Positions 12,488 to 25,572 of a stretch of DNA of 64,000 nt are shown piece after piece (the first letter of the stretch is position 1; every line of letters begins with the position of its first letter). The stretch comes from Patiria miniata (Eukaryota > Echinodermata > Asteroidea > Valvatida > Asterinidae): contig NW_024037063.1 in the NCBI RefSeq assembly GCF_015706575.1, positions 8,494,927-8,558,926 on the forward strand, written 5' to 3'. The notes beneath the pieces are model-generated. The model had not been told where the DNA came from and did not search any database. It saw only the letters and a list, made by a program, of their open reading frames with translations. A program made the position numbers and the translations under genes.

Positions 12488-15096
12488 GTAAGGAAAAGTG
12501 GAAAGTTCAACCATAATATTTCACTGGGTATGTTTTTGCATTGAACTGCATGTTGCCCAAAGTCATAATTTGCATCCATAAAATGACCTCTGGTGTTAAT
12601 TTTGACCAATTATTTACCCTTCACACTTTGACCCTAGTTCCTAATTAGATTTACATGGTGGATTAAAAGTGATCCCTCATAAAGAACCTTAAGCCCGGCC
12701 TAAGCCCCGGCACTTGAAAAGCGTTACTGATAACAAGTGAGTGTCCAAACAAAAATATAATGAAAGGACAAGCAAACACAATTGATCAACATCTCTAAGA
12801 TTCAAAACAACCAACTCAGAAAACCACGAGAGGGAGAGTTAGGGATGTTGAATTACAGCTATATGTATATACAGGAAAGGTGAATCATCTCGAGACATGT
12901 GGGGCCAGACGGTGGGAATTTTGAGGCGGAGAAATTCTTGTTCTTCGCCAGAATAATTATAGTCTTAAGCCATAGTTGAAGACGGTGTATAACTCGACAA
13001 AGTGCTATTAATAAATTATTTAATCCGACCACTATCCGTCGCAGTCTTTAAAATGTTGCTTCCCACATATGCGCAGTCAAGACTTACGGCGCCCAGATAT
13101 TGGTAGACAACCTAAAGACCTAAACAACAAGATACATGATAACACTTGTATCGCAGAACTTTCCCCCAATTTCCCCTCGTGTCAAAACTATATTTAAACC
13201 ATACCACCCATTAGGGTTCTCACCTTAAAAAACCCTTGAGAATGCACATGAAACATTTAAAGCGAATATAATAAAAGAGAGTTAATATATCAACCGTTCT
13301 CAATTTGAATACACGCGGTACGATTTCGAATAACTTCACGTATAGGCCTATTTGCCAGTTCGAGTTCATTGTCTGATCACAATAATATACTTATGCGCAT
13401 TCAATCGATCATATCGAACATTAAGGAAATACCAGACGAAAAATGCTCGTAATTTTTCATGCCATGAAATATAACAATGTCATATTAACGCTACATAGAT
13501 GGTGAGTGTCGCCTGGCGGGGTTGTTCTGAGAAGCCTATAGTCTGGGTTAGGGTGAAGAAACTTTCAAATTGTCTATTCAAAGTGTTCCAACTTGGGTGC
13601 TAAGCTTTGTTTGTCATCTAACCGAAATTGACCCGCTAGTTTCTTGGGATATGCCGGGAGAATTTTTGCCCTTGAGCCCAAATCAAAATGGGTTAATGGA
13701 AGCGGATAACTTCAAAGATGTTGTTCTAGATTTACTGGGAACCCACGGGAAAATCGTTCAAAGTTTGACGATTTTTTTGGTACCCGAGCCAGTACGTGTT
13801 AAGCATTTTTTTTAAAGTGTGACTGACGCCACCTCGGTATCAAATCAAGGTCGAAAAACATTTCCTGTTTCGTTAGAAATCCCTCATTGCAAAGCCAAGT
13901 TGATATCCTTTGTTTCCTGGATATATGTCATTAGAGTAAAAGACGAGTAACAGAAACCATACACATTGCTCAGTAAAGCGAGAAACACATTTCATTCCTG
14001 CCAGAAAATAAGGGAGCCAAAATTGACGTAAGATAAGGTCCGCCATATCAGGTAATAAATAATTATCTAGATTCGGTTGACTTGAATTTGGATACCAACT
14101 GGGTATACACAAAATAGTATCATAAACCTTTACTTGTGACATAGTGGTGTGCCATTTGCAGTCACGTTTAATGATCAATAAACCACACCAAACCCAGTGG
14201 AATAGGTCTAACGCCCTGGGTTCACTCACCGTAATTGGATAATGAAGCCTTTGAGACCCTGCACTGTGGGGTTCGGAGCAAAGGCTAATGGTTGACGAGT
14301 TCAACTACATCACACTCGATATAAAGACTTTCCCATATCGTCCGGTCAGTCATAAAGTATCACATAAAATTGTTTACGGACGAAGCCTTTCAAGTACCGC
14401 GCTATTCACCACAGGTTCAAGGAAATTGTCACATGTCAAGTGAATATAATTCAGTTAATATTGAACGTCTTCAACTAAAAGCTTAGATGCAGTGTTGTAA
14501 CCAAGACACGAGTCAAGTCAAGTCACAAGTTAAAGTTTCACAAGTCAACTTAGTCAAGTCAAGTCGCAAACCATTTTTTCCGTTTTCAAGTCGAGTCAAG
14601 TCACACTGCTAAGAAGCAATTAAAACTAATGAGGTCCCTCCCAAATCTTCAGTTTCCCTACATACGGTATAAAAACATTCGTATCCCTCAAAACTTTTTG
14701 TTTCTTCTAAATATCCCATTTGTATAATCAAAGATCAATTGAATGAATAAAAACCCAGTAGATTGAACATGATCGGCTCACACATTCTTATAGCACAAAA
14801 TATGACAAATTGACAAGGAGGATTTTGCATTTACAAATTCATTCAATAGGCCGATTGAAGCTTTGAACTAAACATTGCGGAACGAACAGGGTATATGTTT
14901 AGCAGCTTGAACTTGTTCAAAAGTTGCTAAGTATAGCAATTTGAGTTTATTATCAATCAAGTTTATAATCAGACCAATAAAAGGGATGCTTGAGTCGCTC
15001 AATGACGATCACTTCGAACTTGAGACGTATAGGCTTACTTATAGCTCCATGCTCCGACTAGAAACTGATTTGAATGAATTGCTTGTACACCCACAG
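12488..15096 (+). other. Intron between FN3 exons 2 and 3
   Basis: About 2.6 kb. It contains a 143-codon minus-strand open frame (13873-14304) with no domain, which I do not accept as a gene, and a cluster of imperfect CAAGTC-type repeats at about 14505-14605. Confidence 0.6.
14505..14605. repeat. Imperfect CAAGTC/GTCAAGTC tandem cluster
   Basis: Repeated GTCAAGTCAAGTCACAAG-like units with interruptions. A similar cluster lies at 25365-25460 and shorter ones at about 945-985 and 23262-23292, so this simple repeat is dispersed in the genome. Confidence 0.6.
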
Positions 15097-15396
15097 TGCC
15101 TTCTGCAGCGCCAACTGGCCTACAATCCAAGTATGTGGACGGGACCAAGCTGCGTGTCTCGTGGGACCCCGTCCCGTGTGGACATCGAGGTGGCATCATC
15201 ACCGGCTATACCTACATACTCCTGGACGTGACAACGGATCAAGTCAGCTACAGTGATCATACCAGTGACACCAACGTAGTTCTGCCTGAGTCACGTGCCC
15301 TCAGACGCTACAAGTTTCTGGTGGCCGCCAACACCGCGGTGGGCCGTGGGCCGTATGCTGCCTTCTCGGTGGATGCCCAACCAAAAATCCTAGACA
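15097..15396 (+). CDS. Fibronectin type III exon 3 of the mosaic serine protease gene
   Basis: The third FN3 domain. It starts VPSAAPTGLQSKYVDGTK, then LRVSWDPVPC (B strand), GIITGYTYILLDV (C strand) and RRYKFLVAANTAVGRGPYAAF (F strand, with the N-x-x-G-x-G-P-x-S-like end that is common in FN3). The acceptor is CCCACAG ending at 15096 and the donor is GACA/GTAAGT after 15396. It is phase 1 at both ends and in frame with FN3 exon 2 and with the protease exon. It is the most canonical of the three FN3 domains. Confidence 0.87.
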
Positions 15397-18012
15397 GTAA
15401 GTTACCACAAATATGACATTATTGCTGGTTGCAAAGGACCAGCCTTTCCAAATTGACTCCTCTCTGTCATTTGTGACTTAATACCCTGGTCTGGAAGCTT
15501 TATGAGGCTTGCCTTTTCAGGTAGGGGTGATGAAGAAACTACACACATGTGCATGCATGGGTAATTAGTCTAGTCTTCAAGCAAATGGCGAAAGTGGATT
15601 ATGATGAAACTGTTTGTGGTCTCACGTTTGAGATTCCAACGAATTTAAACTCATGAAGAGAAAACAAATCAAAACAATCATCTCACACTGCGTCTCTTTT
15701 ACTAGTCGTATGACGAAAATTATAGAGTCGATTTCGTGATGCTGCTAAGTACACAAATTATTGTGCTTAGCACGGGGGATTCATGCATGCGTGGGACGCC
15801 CATTGCCTGTGACTGGACTCTGATGGCTGACTGTAACATGCTTAGAAAGAAAATCAAAAACTGCTGCTGAGTATATATTCTCTGCTAGTCGGCTGTACGA
15901 TGTTAGATCCTGCCAGAGCCCAATTTCATGGCGCTGTTTTAGCACCCGATTTTCTGCTAACAGAGCCTCTGTCTACCTCATAGAGATCGTAAGCAGTGAG
16001 CGCAGCAAAAAGCACTCTTACAACAGAGGAAAAAGTTACTTAAAAATTGGTGACTATAGAAATCTCCATGTGCCCGCAACCGTTAGCACATTCAACAACA
16101 TTAAACATAAAAAGTGCTTAAAGTTAGTACACTTATTTTCTGCTTAGTTTGTGCAACTTTTCTGCTGAGTGTTAGGCAGCACCAAGACATTTGGGCTGGT
16201 CTGATTGATAAACATAAACATGCATGAGACGGCAAAATGTCGCCAAAATAGGATTTTCTCAATAATAGGACTTTCAAAGATTTAAACCTCACTCTCATTC
16301 GAGAGAAAATTCCTTTCATCCGAGTGAACTTGGGACAAGACGGTTTAGAGTTTTCACTCTCGAGTTTTCACTGGGGCAATTCGTTTATTACCCCAGTACA
16401 TCAATCGAAAACTAGAGTGATTTTCACTCTTATTCGTCTTGTCCCTAAAGTTGTACTCTTTATGGGATGCTTTGCAATATCAGAAGTTACGCGATATCGA
16501 AAATATAATGGCTCGAAACTGCCGCCACCTCCCACCTCTTGGGGTAATTCTCTTAATTTACTCTCAAAGGGGTGTCATTCAGTTGTGGTAACAGGCACTG
16601 AGTTTGACGCTTACGTCCTCTTTCTTGGAAAGATAAAACGTCAAGTTGGGGTCAACTTATGGTCGATATTGACCTTTTAGCAACCGAAGCAAACTTGAAG
16701 AAGAAAAAAAGAGGCTGATTCCTTTCCACCAGCCTTCTCCCTTGGGTTTTATGCAACTATAGTATAGGTACATGACTAAAGCTGACTTTGTCAGTAAATC
16801 ATGATGACAAATATGCACGTTGTAATACCGTATAAGACATGTTCTACACGCTGAGCTAATTCTGCGCGGTGCTGCCCCGCCAAACTCAATTAATTTGATT
16901 GTTTAAACTTTGGTCCGGCCTAGCAGGGCGCTTAGAACCATTTGAGTTCGGCACGGCAGTAGCACGGCGTTTATAACAGGCTTTCATCTTAATAATGGGC
17001 ATCTAAATGAACATTTCAAGCGAACATCGCCGCCTCCTGAAGCAAACAAGGCAATCCTAGTAAAGCCTGAAGCTTTTTATTCATGCATCCGGTGTACACA
17101 GTGGGCCAGAGTTTGCCCATCCTTGGGCGTTACAGGGTAATCCTATATGATAGCACTGCCCGGCTTTAAAGTGACAGTGAGCAAGTCAGTCAGTCAGTCA
17201 GTGAGGATAGGCACAGAGGACACAGGGCTGGCCCTCTGGGACCAGCAAATATCACTCAATAATGAAGTTGTCCCACTTCAAATATAAATACCCAAAGAAA
17301 TGACCAACTAGGTCAACTTATTACAGCTTGCTCATTTTTGTTTTATTGTTGGCTGAGGAATTAGGCCTCTGTCTGAATCACTGCTGAACAGGTGTGAGAT
17401 GAGACGGTGAAATTGATTAATGCATGTGCAGATATTGTGTGTCAAGTAAGCTATCAAATATTACAGCACGCAGGAAATGTACCAAATCTAAACGGGAAGC
17501 TGAATCAGCTTTACATGAGTCTCTCATCAATTGCACGCGAAAAGATGGTTGTTTACAAGTATCTACCGTTTTGAGGGACCTTTATGTTGCACAGAATATA
17601 AACATTTTCTCATAATCGTTTCATCGATATTGAAATGGGAATTTCCCTAAATTCAATCGACCTTGTATATGAACATTGGAACTTAATTGTAGACATTTTA
17701 CACGGGTTTATCTTGAAAATGGAAGTTTATAAATACAATTAAAATAGTTTTCGTGGGAAAAAAAGTTCTGTCCAGATGGTTATCTCGTTTGTCCAGAAAA
17801 ATATCTTTAAAAATGTTTTTCTCAGAGGTTGTTTTAATTCCCAGGTCTTTAAAAGTGTACCAACTCGCTTCAAATTCAGGTTGCAGGATGTCCGTTTTGA
17901 GAACACGCTGCACCAAGAAAAAAGTTTGAAAACTTAAAATATCATCCAAATTGCAATCCTTACAATGCCTTTTGCCTTTTGTTGACGTCTGGTGTTTCTT
18001 TATATTTTTCAG
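15397..18012 (+). other. Intron before the protease exon
   Basis: About 2.6 kb. It holds an imperfect inverted repeat at 16325-16452 and AT-rich repeat-like sequence at about 15740-16130. No further domain exon was recognised between the third FN3 domain and the protease domain. Confidence 0.6.
16325..16452. repeat. Imperfect inverted repeat (possible short foldback element)
   Basis: Left arm about 16325-16378 and right arm about 16388-16452 are imperfect reverse complements. GGGACAAGACG at 16332-16342 pairs exactly with CGTCTTGTCCC at 16435-16445. A second pairing block has GGGGCAA against TTACCCC near the centre. It lies in the intron before the protease exon. Confidence 0.55.
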
Positions 18013-18803
18013 TCTGCGGGCGCCCCGCTCCATATGACGCAAGCAGAGACATCGTACAGAAGATCTCAACTGGCACAGATGCCCGCAAGGGTTCAGCCCC
18101 TTGGCTTGCACAGCTCTGGTACGTCGACAAGGGAACCCTCTTCTGCCATGGCTCTATCCTGGACAATCGCTGGATCCTGACTGCTGCTCACTGCATCCGT
18201 GCTCGGAATGCCACCAAAAATGACATCATGATCCGTCTGGGCGATCACGACAAGAGCTTACCGGAGATGGAAGAGCAGGTCTACCGCGTGGAGGACATCA
18301 AGGTGCATCGTTCATTCAGTACCAAATTGTTTGATGCCGATGTGGCTCTCGTCAAACTTACACAGGCCATCCAATTCACGGACTATGTGAAACCAATCTG
18401 CTTACCCGTCAAACCGCTGTCCAAGTCCATGCTAAGGCCTGGCACCTACGGGACGGTATCAGGCTGGGGGAAGGTGTCTAGTCATGACGAGAACTATCCT
18501 CGTCACCTCAAGAGAGTCACTCTCCCTGTTCAAGACCAGGTGGTATGTCGTCGTTCCACGCATTTTGAGGTCACCCCAAACATGTTTTGCGCTGGTTACA
18601 GTGCTGCTAATAGGGGAGACTCGTGTGAAGGGGACAGCGGGGCCCCGTTTGCTGTCCAGCACATGAACACTGACAGATGGTACATACTGGGAGTGGTCAG
18701 TTGGGGGGAGGGGTGTGACAGGAAGGACAAATATGGCTTCTATGTACGCCTCCATAGATACACAGCTTGGATTCGTAAACAAACAGGAATTAAACTGAGC
18801 TAG
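18013..18803 (+). CDS. Trypsin-like serine protease domain, last exon of the mosaic gene
   Basis: The whole S1A catalytic domain plus stop lies in one exon. The acceptor is TTTTTCAG at 18012, phase 1. It begins VCGRPAP, whose Cys should pair with that of KPICLP, so the activated enzyme stays tied to the FN3 part. The activation site reads QK/ISTGTDA, an atypical form of the usual IVGG start. The catalytic triad is His in TAAHC (18189-18191), Asp in DADVAL (18339-18341) and Ser in CEGDSGAP (18636-18638, codon AGC). Asp189 (18618-18620) predicts cleavage after Arg or Lys. Disulphides 1-122, 42-58, 168-182 and 191-220 are present, and 136-201 is absent (Gly and Val there). Residue 225 is Tyr (KYGFY), associated with Na+ activation in this family. 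The protein ends GIKLS. It is likely a secreted zymogen; its substrate is unknown. Confidence 0.93.
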
Positions 18804-18932
18804 CGACGGAGTATTTTCGGTATTTTATTGTGATCTATGCAATTTTTTTAAACTCTCTTCAAGATATTCCGAAATATATAACTTCCAAATCTGGCCTAAT
18901 ATTTACTTTTTATTTAATGCTAAATTAATAAA
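18804..18932 (+). terminator. 3' untranslated region with poly(A) signal of the protease gene
   Basis: AATAAA at 18927-18932 lies about 125 bases after the stop codon of the protease exon, on the same strand, in AT-rich sequence. This is a suitable position for the polyadenylation signal. The cleavage site itself cannot be read. Confidence 0.55.
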
Positions 18933-19709
18933 AGCGCAGCAGCTGCGTCGCACTGTAGTTTCAAATAGATTGACAATACGCTTCATAAATAACAGTGTAC
19001 AATAACCTCGCGCCCGAATCCTCACCTTTTCGCCCCATTGTTTAAAACGATTTTAAAGTATTTAATTTATTTAAGAGAAAGCACTGATATTGTCGATACA
19101 TGTATATACCCCAAAGGGGACAGTTTTTCGTTTTATGGTGCTTTGATGCCTGAAGATAGAAGAAAAACCTGGTATATATACGAAAGCTCGCGTCTATACT
19201 TAAAACCATTTTTAATTGCGAAAGTTTGTCATTCGTGTTTATCATCAGGAAGTATTCGAAGCAGAAACTGCAAGTAGAATGACCCTGATTTAGGGCCTTA
19301 TTAAGTAATGTTGATGACCGAAACAGCAAGCCAAAAAGCTCAACTATATATATGGAACACGCATAATGAGAGTGATGGAACATTTTTTAGTCAATTTCGT
19401 CGCCTTTAGGTCTATAAAGTATTGAATATTCTTGATCACAGTTTAGCTGTGAATTCCAACTGATCTTACCATGTTTACCGAAACAATGATTAACGCGAGG
19501 AAGTTATAGTTCTAACACACGTGACCAACAACATACCAACATCACTACGTCTTTTATCATTATGGAAGCATTTGCATCTTTGTGTACATTCAGATTTTTC
19601 GAGCATGATTATTGCAATCTGACCTTTTGTACATTGTCTTCAACTGTCTACATATTTTGTATTATGCAGAACATGCCATTATTTACCGCCACTGGATATA
19701 ACTTGACGC

Positions 19710-19925
19710 TCAAAGTTAGTCTATGGAATAGCCGATTGCACAACAAGCGCCTATATTGCGATAGGCCTATGCGTGCAGATTCAGCCATCAATTTGCAAAA
19801 CAAGTCTGCACCTGGACCTCCAGATTCTGACCATTCAGTGGGTGCCTATATACGGGTTTCGATAACCCGTTGTTATATTATAAAAACATGGCAGCCAAAA
19901 CTTATTGACCAGTCAACAGCTTAGG
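19710..19925 (+). repeat. Dispersed repeat B, copy 1
   Basis: Matches 29515-29700 in the same orientation. Shared blocks include GCAAAACAAGTCTGC, GATTCTGACCATTCAG, a GGGYGCCT block and AACATGGCA.CCAAA. There is no coding capacity. It is probably a SINE or MITE family. Confidence 0.65.
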
Positions 19926-22900
19926 CCGAATTTCTGCTCGAAACGACGTCACAACTTCTGAAGACTTGCACACTTTATGCCGATTGGCTGGTGCACTTGC
20001 ACACTTTATGGTGCATGCACACATTATATCAGACGTTGTTGGGAAGCTTGCAATGCGGGCTCCGTTTAACAACGGGTGATACTCAGCCTACTTCAAGCCA
20101 GCATTTTGAGTGAAACAAAAATATTGTATTTGGTGTTATCCCGCCTTGTAGTTGACCCACAGGATAAAGCGACAACTGGTCCAAAAAGTGCAACTTAGCT
20201 TACCTTTGGATTAACTTAGAAGCTTGAGTGGTTACCAAAAATAGCGGAGGGGTAAAGAGGTTACCTAAAATGTTATCGTTGTATTTGGGTGTTTTCCTAG
20301 TTTGCTGTTGTAACAGAGTAGATATTCCATTTACATTCCTCAGTCAAGATTTCAAGGAAAAACAATCGGTTACAAGAAGCTTAACTTTACCCGTTGATAG
20401 AGTAATGGAGTTAATGGAGTGGCTTCCCTTTGTTAGTACTGGATGTCGAGGATCTTGTGTTATGTCGAACTTAGTTATTTCTTGCCAGTTGAACTTTTTT
20501 TTTTTAATATGGAAGTGTCTTATAAATATCATGTCTTCGTATAGGTGAGGTAAACTGTGTAAAACTAAATTTACTTACTTAAATTGATCGGCTTAGAAAA
20601 TGCAACTCAACTACCGTCACTTTGTTAGCTGTTATGCAATCTGTATGGTATTGGCTTTTCCCAAACGTATATGTTAAAGAGTATCTCTATTAATGTTATT
20701 CACTTATTTTTGGAATTCTGTATAGGCCTACTTGCGTGTTTATTGTTGCCCGTATAAGAGTGTACACGTACACGAAATGTCATGTATCTTCGTTTGAAGA
20801 GTTATGAGTTAAGCGTTTGTAAGCGCTGTCCGTAGTTACATTGTTATCCTTGGTATTTATATTTCTGTGGGCATTTCGGTGACAATTCTACATGTGAGAA
20901 TGATGTCAAGTTAGAAGTGTATTGCGGTGCTTGGTGTGGCAACCATACAAGGCCCCAACTTCCTTATCTCCAGCGAATGATTACTGGATTATATTATGTT
21001 ATAAAGACAATCAGACACATGCTGATTGTAACTTAAAGCTATACATCAGTATCAGTCCGATATTCATACTACCCTATAAAACAGTTTAATCTGTGTTGAA
21101 GTCATATAGATGATTCTCGTTAATCAGAGATTTGTGTTTGACGTTGTCATCTTTTATCTAATGCAGCGATGCATGGTGACATTACATTCAAAGAAAGTGC
21201 AATACGTTTTCTGCTGCTAGCAAAACAGAGAGCAGAAAAACTGTCATCTTTACCTTTTTTTTTTAAGAAGTAACTGATAGTCCTCAACACTCAAATTCCA
21301 TTGTTTAAATTGTATAATAGCGCGTATTCGGTGTATTTATTTGCAGTGCTAGGCTGTTAAAACAAATGGTAATTTAAACTTTTAAATTCGCTGTTTTTCA
21401 AACAGACACAAACGTGACAATAGCGCTAAAGGCTTGTAGACCGTCGTTTCGATTTTGTCTTAAAATATTAAATGTAACTTAACGTCAATGTTAAAAGAAA
21501 ATATTGAAATAGCCGCTTCTATATTTACACTTTATCCAACTATATTTGTGTGTATATAGTGTATATATTATGCAATTTATAATTTATTTTGTGCACGTTA
21601 ATTATTAGCTCAGTAATATTTTTGGTGTCAAAGACATCACGGTTTTTCCCGGAAGAAATAAAATCTCACCTTCAAACTTTGATACAAAAATAACGTATTT
21701 AATGAAATTTGTCGTTATTTTTTTGTGGTCCTTTATATTTGGAATTCAGTGAATTAAAGTTATTCCATATAGATTAAAAACTCACCACGCGGGAAAATTC
21801 TGATATTTTCAAGGGTGGAATTAGGAAGAAAGTAGGATGACTGACAACTGGCTTTTGTATGACGACTTCCTTTCCTAAATAACCTCATACAATATTGCCC
21901 AACAATTTAGATTAACGATCTATTGACGATGCACTTCAGGTATTTCGGTACCCTCCCACGCAACATCTAAAGGCCGGGTTCACAAAAGAGACGCGAACTC
22001 ATGACATCACCAGTTTTCGCACTCCAAATTGTCAACAGCTCTCAAACACATTTTTAAGTCAGCGAATTTTGCTGTAAACGTTTTTTGACGTCAAAATCGC
22101 CTGGCATTTGCAATTGCGTTAAGTATGATCGGGTCTTTCAAGAGGAAAATAAGAACCTTGATTCATACAAAATGTCTCTGTCCATTCTATAATTTTATTA
22201 GGCATAATTAAATTTGGGGAAGAAAGACAGAAATACAAACTTACTTGAACCGAACGACATCTAGCCGCAAAACATATCATTCGTCCTTAACCGGGAGAAA
22301 TATTCTTAATTAAAACTGATGGATGGAAAATGACATTTGAAAATAAATTTGTTGCTTAAGACGGAAAAGCGCAAATTAGGATCCACTTGGAATCACGCTA
22401 TGCTGTCCGGTCAGGGTTAGAGGATGCACTTGCTTATCGTCGCAGTTGCCCCAACACAACTACTTAAAGAACTTTACTTGATCATGTACACCCAGCAAGA
22501 TCCAAATGGATGAAGATGGTGGGTGGGGTCGGGTCATGTCTCAGAAGACAGGGTCAAATGTCAATAGATCCGGCGGGCATCGAAACCCCCCTCTCCCGCG
22601 AAGGGCGGGGGATGAATACAAGAAAAACAACTTCAGTAAAAACTTGTGTGTGTGGATACAATACTGGCGTGCCTAAAGGGGAATGCCCCCCCCCCTCCCG
22701 CTCGAGGCCTGCGCCCCACCCCACAGGCCTCACCTTTGGGCGAAGAAAAAATGTTCCCTTTACTGTTATTGAAAAAAAATGACCCTTCTATTGTACCGTT
22801 GCAAATTAGACCCCAGTTACCGCTACGCCACTATTATTGACGGGATGGGTGGCAAAGGCTGGGATCCAGCTATGAGGGCGTTTCGGTGGGGTCTCGGTTA

Positions 22901-23370
22901 GGTGGTTGTCTGGGGTAGGGGTTCCCATGTACGTGGAATACAGGGTGGGGAGATGTTGTTCGGAAATTACAGTTTGGCAACCCCCGGCAAAACCCATCCC
23001 TAACCGCAGACTACAACTCTTAATTATGCACTTCCCATGCGTGTCGATATCATGAGGGGACTGTGGGGTGTCGCACTACCTACTTATCCGATGATTTTTT
23101 TTTTAAATGGGGGGGGGGGGGCAAACCTTAGTCTGTACAAAGCTGAAATTATCATTTAAATGTTTGATGCACATTTCATTTGTTGTCTATATATTTGCGT
23201 GTATCATTACAACGGGACTTTTTTTTACAACAAACTGAATGTTTTTTCTATATAAGTTTGACACGTCAAGACAAGGTTCAAGTCAAGTCCCAACAATAAA
23301 CATGTTTTTATCATCTTGTCAACATTAATCCAAGTCGTAATACGGCTACAGAAAAAAAATGGCATCGTGT

Positions 23371-23401
23371 GGGATTACCCCCACACCATGGGGGTAATCC
23401 C
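23371..23401. repeat. Short perfect hairpin
   Basis: GGGATTACCCCC at 23371-23382 is the exact reverse complement of the 12 bases at 23390-23401, with a 7-base loop. The function is unknown. Confidence 0.7.
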
Positions 23402-25364
23402 GAATAGTGTACTATACTGTTGGGAATAACCCCAAGAGTGAGGGGGGAACCCCAAACGACGTAAACATAAAAATGGCCTTGTTTCATGCTTGTACAAGAC
23501 ATCATTGCAACACAACATGCAATCTAAAATGAAATAGCTAACTATGAAATATAGCTGACTCGGGAATATGACGGGAATTGGCCGGGAATTGGTCGGGAAG
23601 AGTATAGGCTATTATTGGAAGACCATTTTGACAAAGCTATTGGATTACGCTGAATTTAGCCAAGAAAGCTATCATACAGTTTCTTGAACCTCGTTCCTGT
23701 TCTTAAAGACAATAACGTGACTACTTCAATGAGTTTTTCGTCGAAGAAGGGTCATTTTCCCATTTTAACTTTAAAAATGCATTCCCCGTGCATGCTATTT
23801 CGAGTTTGACCCCGAAATGATAATTTTGTTGTGTTAATTTTTTTTTTTTTAGCAATGTAAATGTCATTCTTTTTTGATCGCATGAAGAACTAATTATTTC
23901 CTCACAACATTCTACGTTGTGGCCCGACAATAATTCTGCTCTCTCAGGGCAGGTTTTATCTGTGCGCAAAAAGAAATCCCTCTGTCAGAGAACTACAGAC
24001 GCCTAAAATTGGGAGAAAAGTCTTTTATTTTCCTTAAAACAAAACATACAAATGTAAAATCGTTAGGAGATTTTTTTTCATTTTTTGAAGAGCATGGGTA
24101 CAAATCTTTAAGTGTTTTCACCCCTTGTTGCTTCTTCCTACATCTCAATGAGGTGCAATGTATACATACCTTTACAGCCCAAATAAATCTAGAAATCGGC
24201 TGTAGGTAGGTCAATCTTCGGGTCGTTTCACATTTTCGTTCTCACGCAAGTACGCATTGTGAAAACAAGTGTGAACGAACGAAAGGAATTACGAAAATGA
24301 TGGATGTGAAAAGACGTAAGTAAAATTCGTTTTTACCCATCTCTAAGTGATTTTTCATTATTTTTTGTAGAGGTATACCAAGATCAATCCAACGTGAATG
24401 TTTCTTGCTGTGATTACAGTTAGAAATTCTGTTAAAAATTAAAGCAAGAGAAAGGGCAACCTAGCGTAAAATAGGAGAACAGCGCGAGGGTTCCGGAAGC
24501 TCGCCGCGTGACCTTTTACTTTTAGGCTATGTTGTTGAATTGTGGTATCGATTATCTACACTTCGCAATATTATATTCACATTCTTTATTCACCGTGAAA
24601 AGGCACAAATGATTTTCCCATGATGTGTTTCATGGTTCCAAACAATTCATTTCAGCTTAAAATTTTGAAGGCAGATTCAATTCAAGGTCGGCACTTTCGT
24701 GGAATCCAACCCTATCCAGCTTTCATATTCCTTTGTGTTTCCTGGTTTGCGTCTTATAACAGAGAGGTTTTAAAGATCAATGCTAGTGAGAAACGGATAT
24801 TCATGATAAAGTGTGAAGCGAGGAAACTGACTGCTGTTTTTGTCAAGACTACTTACGTTGGTTGACGTCAATGCCCTTAAACAAAATTTATTAACAGAAA
24901 CCCACAGTGCTAAAGTGGGAACGTCTTTGTCATTTCCTAAGTCGGTGGATAATTACTGTACCCCAAAGCGTCAGAGTCAACACAGTTCCGATTCAGTATC
25001 TTTAAGTTTACCACCAAGTAATTCTGAATTTGTAACGAACCAAAAATCCTGGCCCACCAGGATTGTATCCTATGGGTGTACTCGCAACAATGATGTAGGC
25101 TATATAGCGGTCCCATTTTGACGCACTACGTTTGTCACCATGACGTAGGCCTATACTACAAGTTTAACCCGCAAAAGACAGCGTCATTCCGTTTTTTATA
25201 TACGCACAAACGATTATGTACCGGCTACAACTTCGGGCGCTAGTTTGTACAGAAATCCGTATATCGGTGAGGATGACTTCATATCAGGTCTGGACGATAT
25301 TGGCTACTTCAGTCGAGCACAATGTAATCACTGAAGGGACTGTAGTCATATCAATATAAGTCAA

Positions 25365-25460
25365 TCACAAGTCGAATCACAAGCTCACAAATCGAATCAC
25401 AAGTCAAATCACAAGTCATATAGGCCTATTAAGTCAAGTCAAACACAACTCAAGTCACCA
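25365..25460. repeat. CAAGTC-type tandem cluster, second site
   Basis: Units such as CACAAGTCGAAT, CACAAGTCAAAT and AAGTCAAGTCAAAC are repeated. It is related to the cluster at 14505-14605. Confidence 0.6.
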
Positions 25461-25572
25461 GTTCAATTAAAAGTCCTGCCACGTTCAACGTGGAGGGTGT
25501 GAAGGGTGCAGACCAAAAGTAAGAGAAGTATACTGCAAAAGATGAGTCGATCTGAGTGATATCATAACAGTC

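Noticed and set aside
13873..14304. 143-codon minus-strand open frame in the FN3 intron
   Set aside because: No domain, opposite strand to the host gene, no splice sites, and a length compatible with chance.
24840..25121. 93-codon plus-strand frame
   Set aside because: Ser/Thr-rich composition without any recognised motif; no support from splice signals or a second copy.
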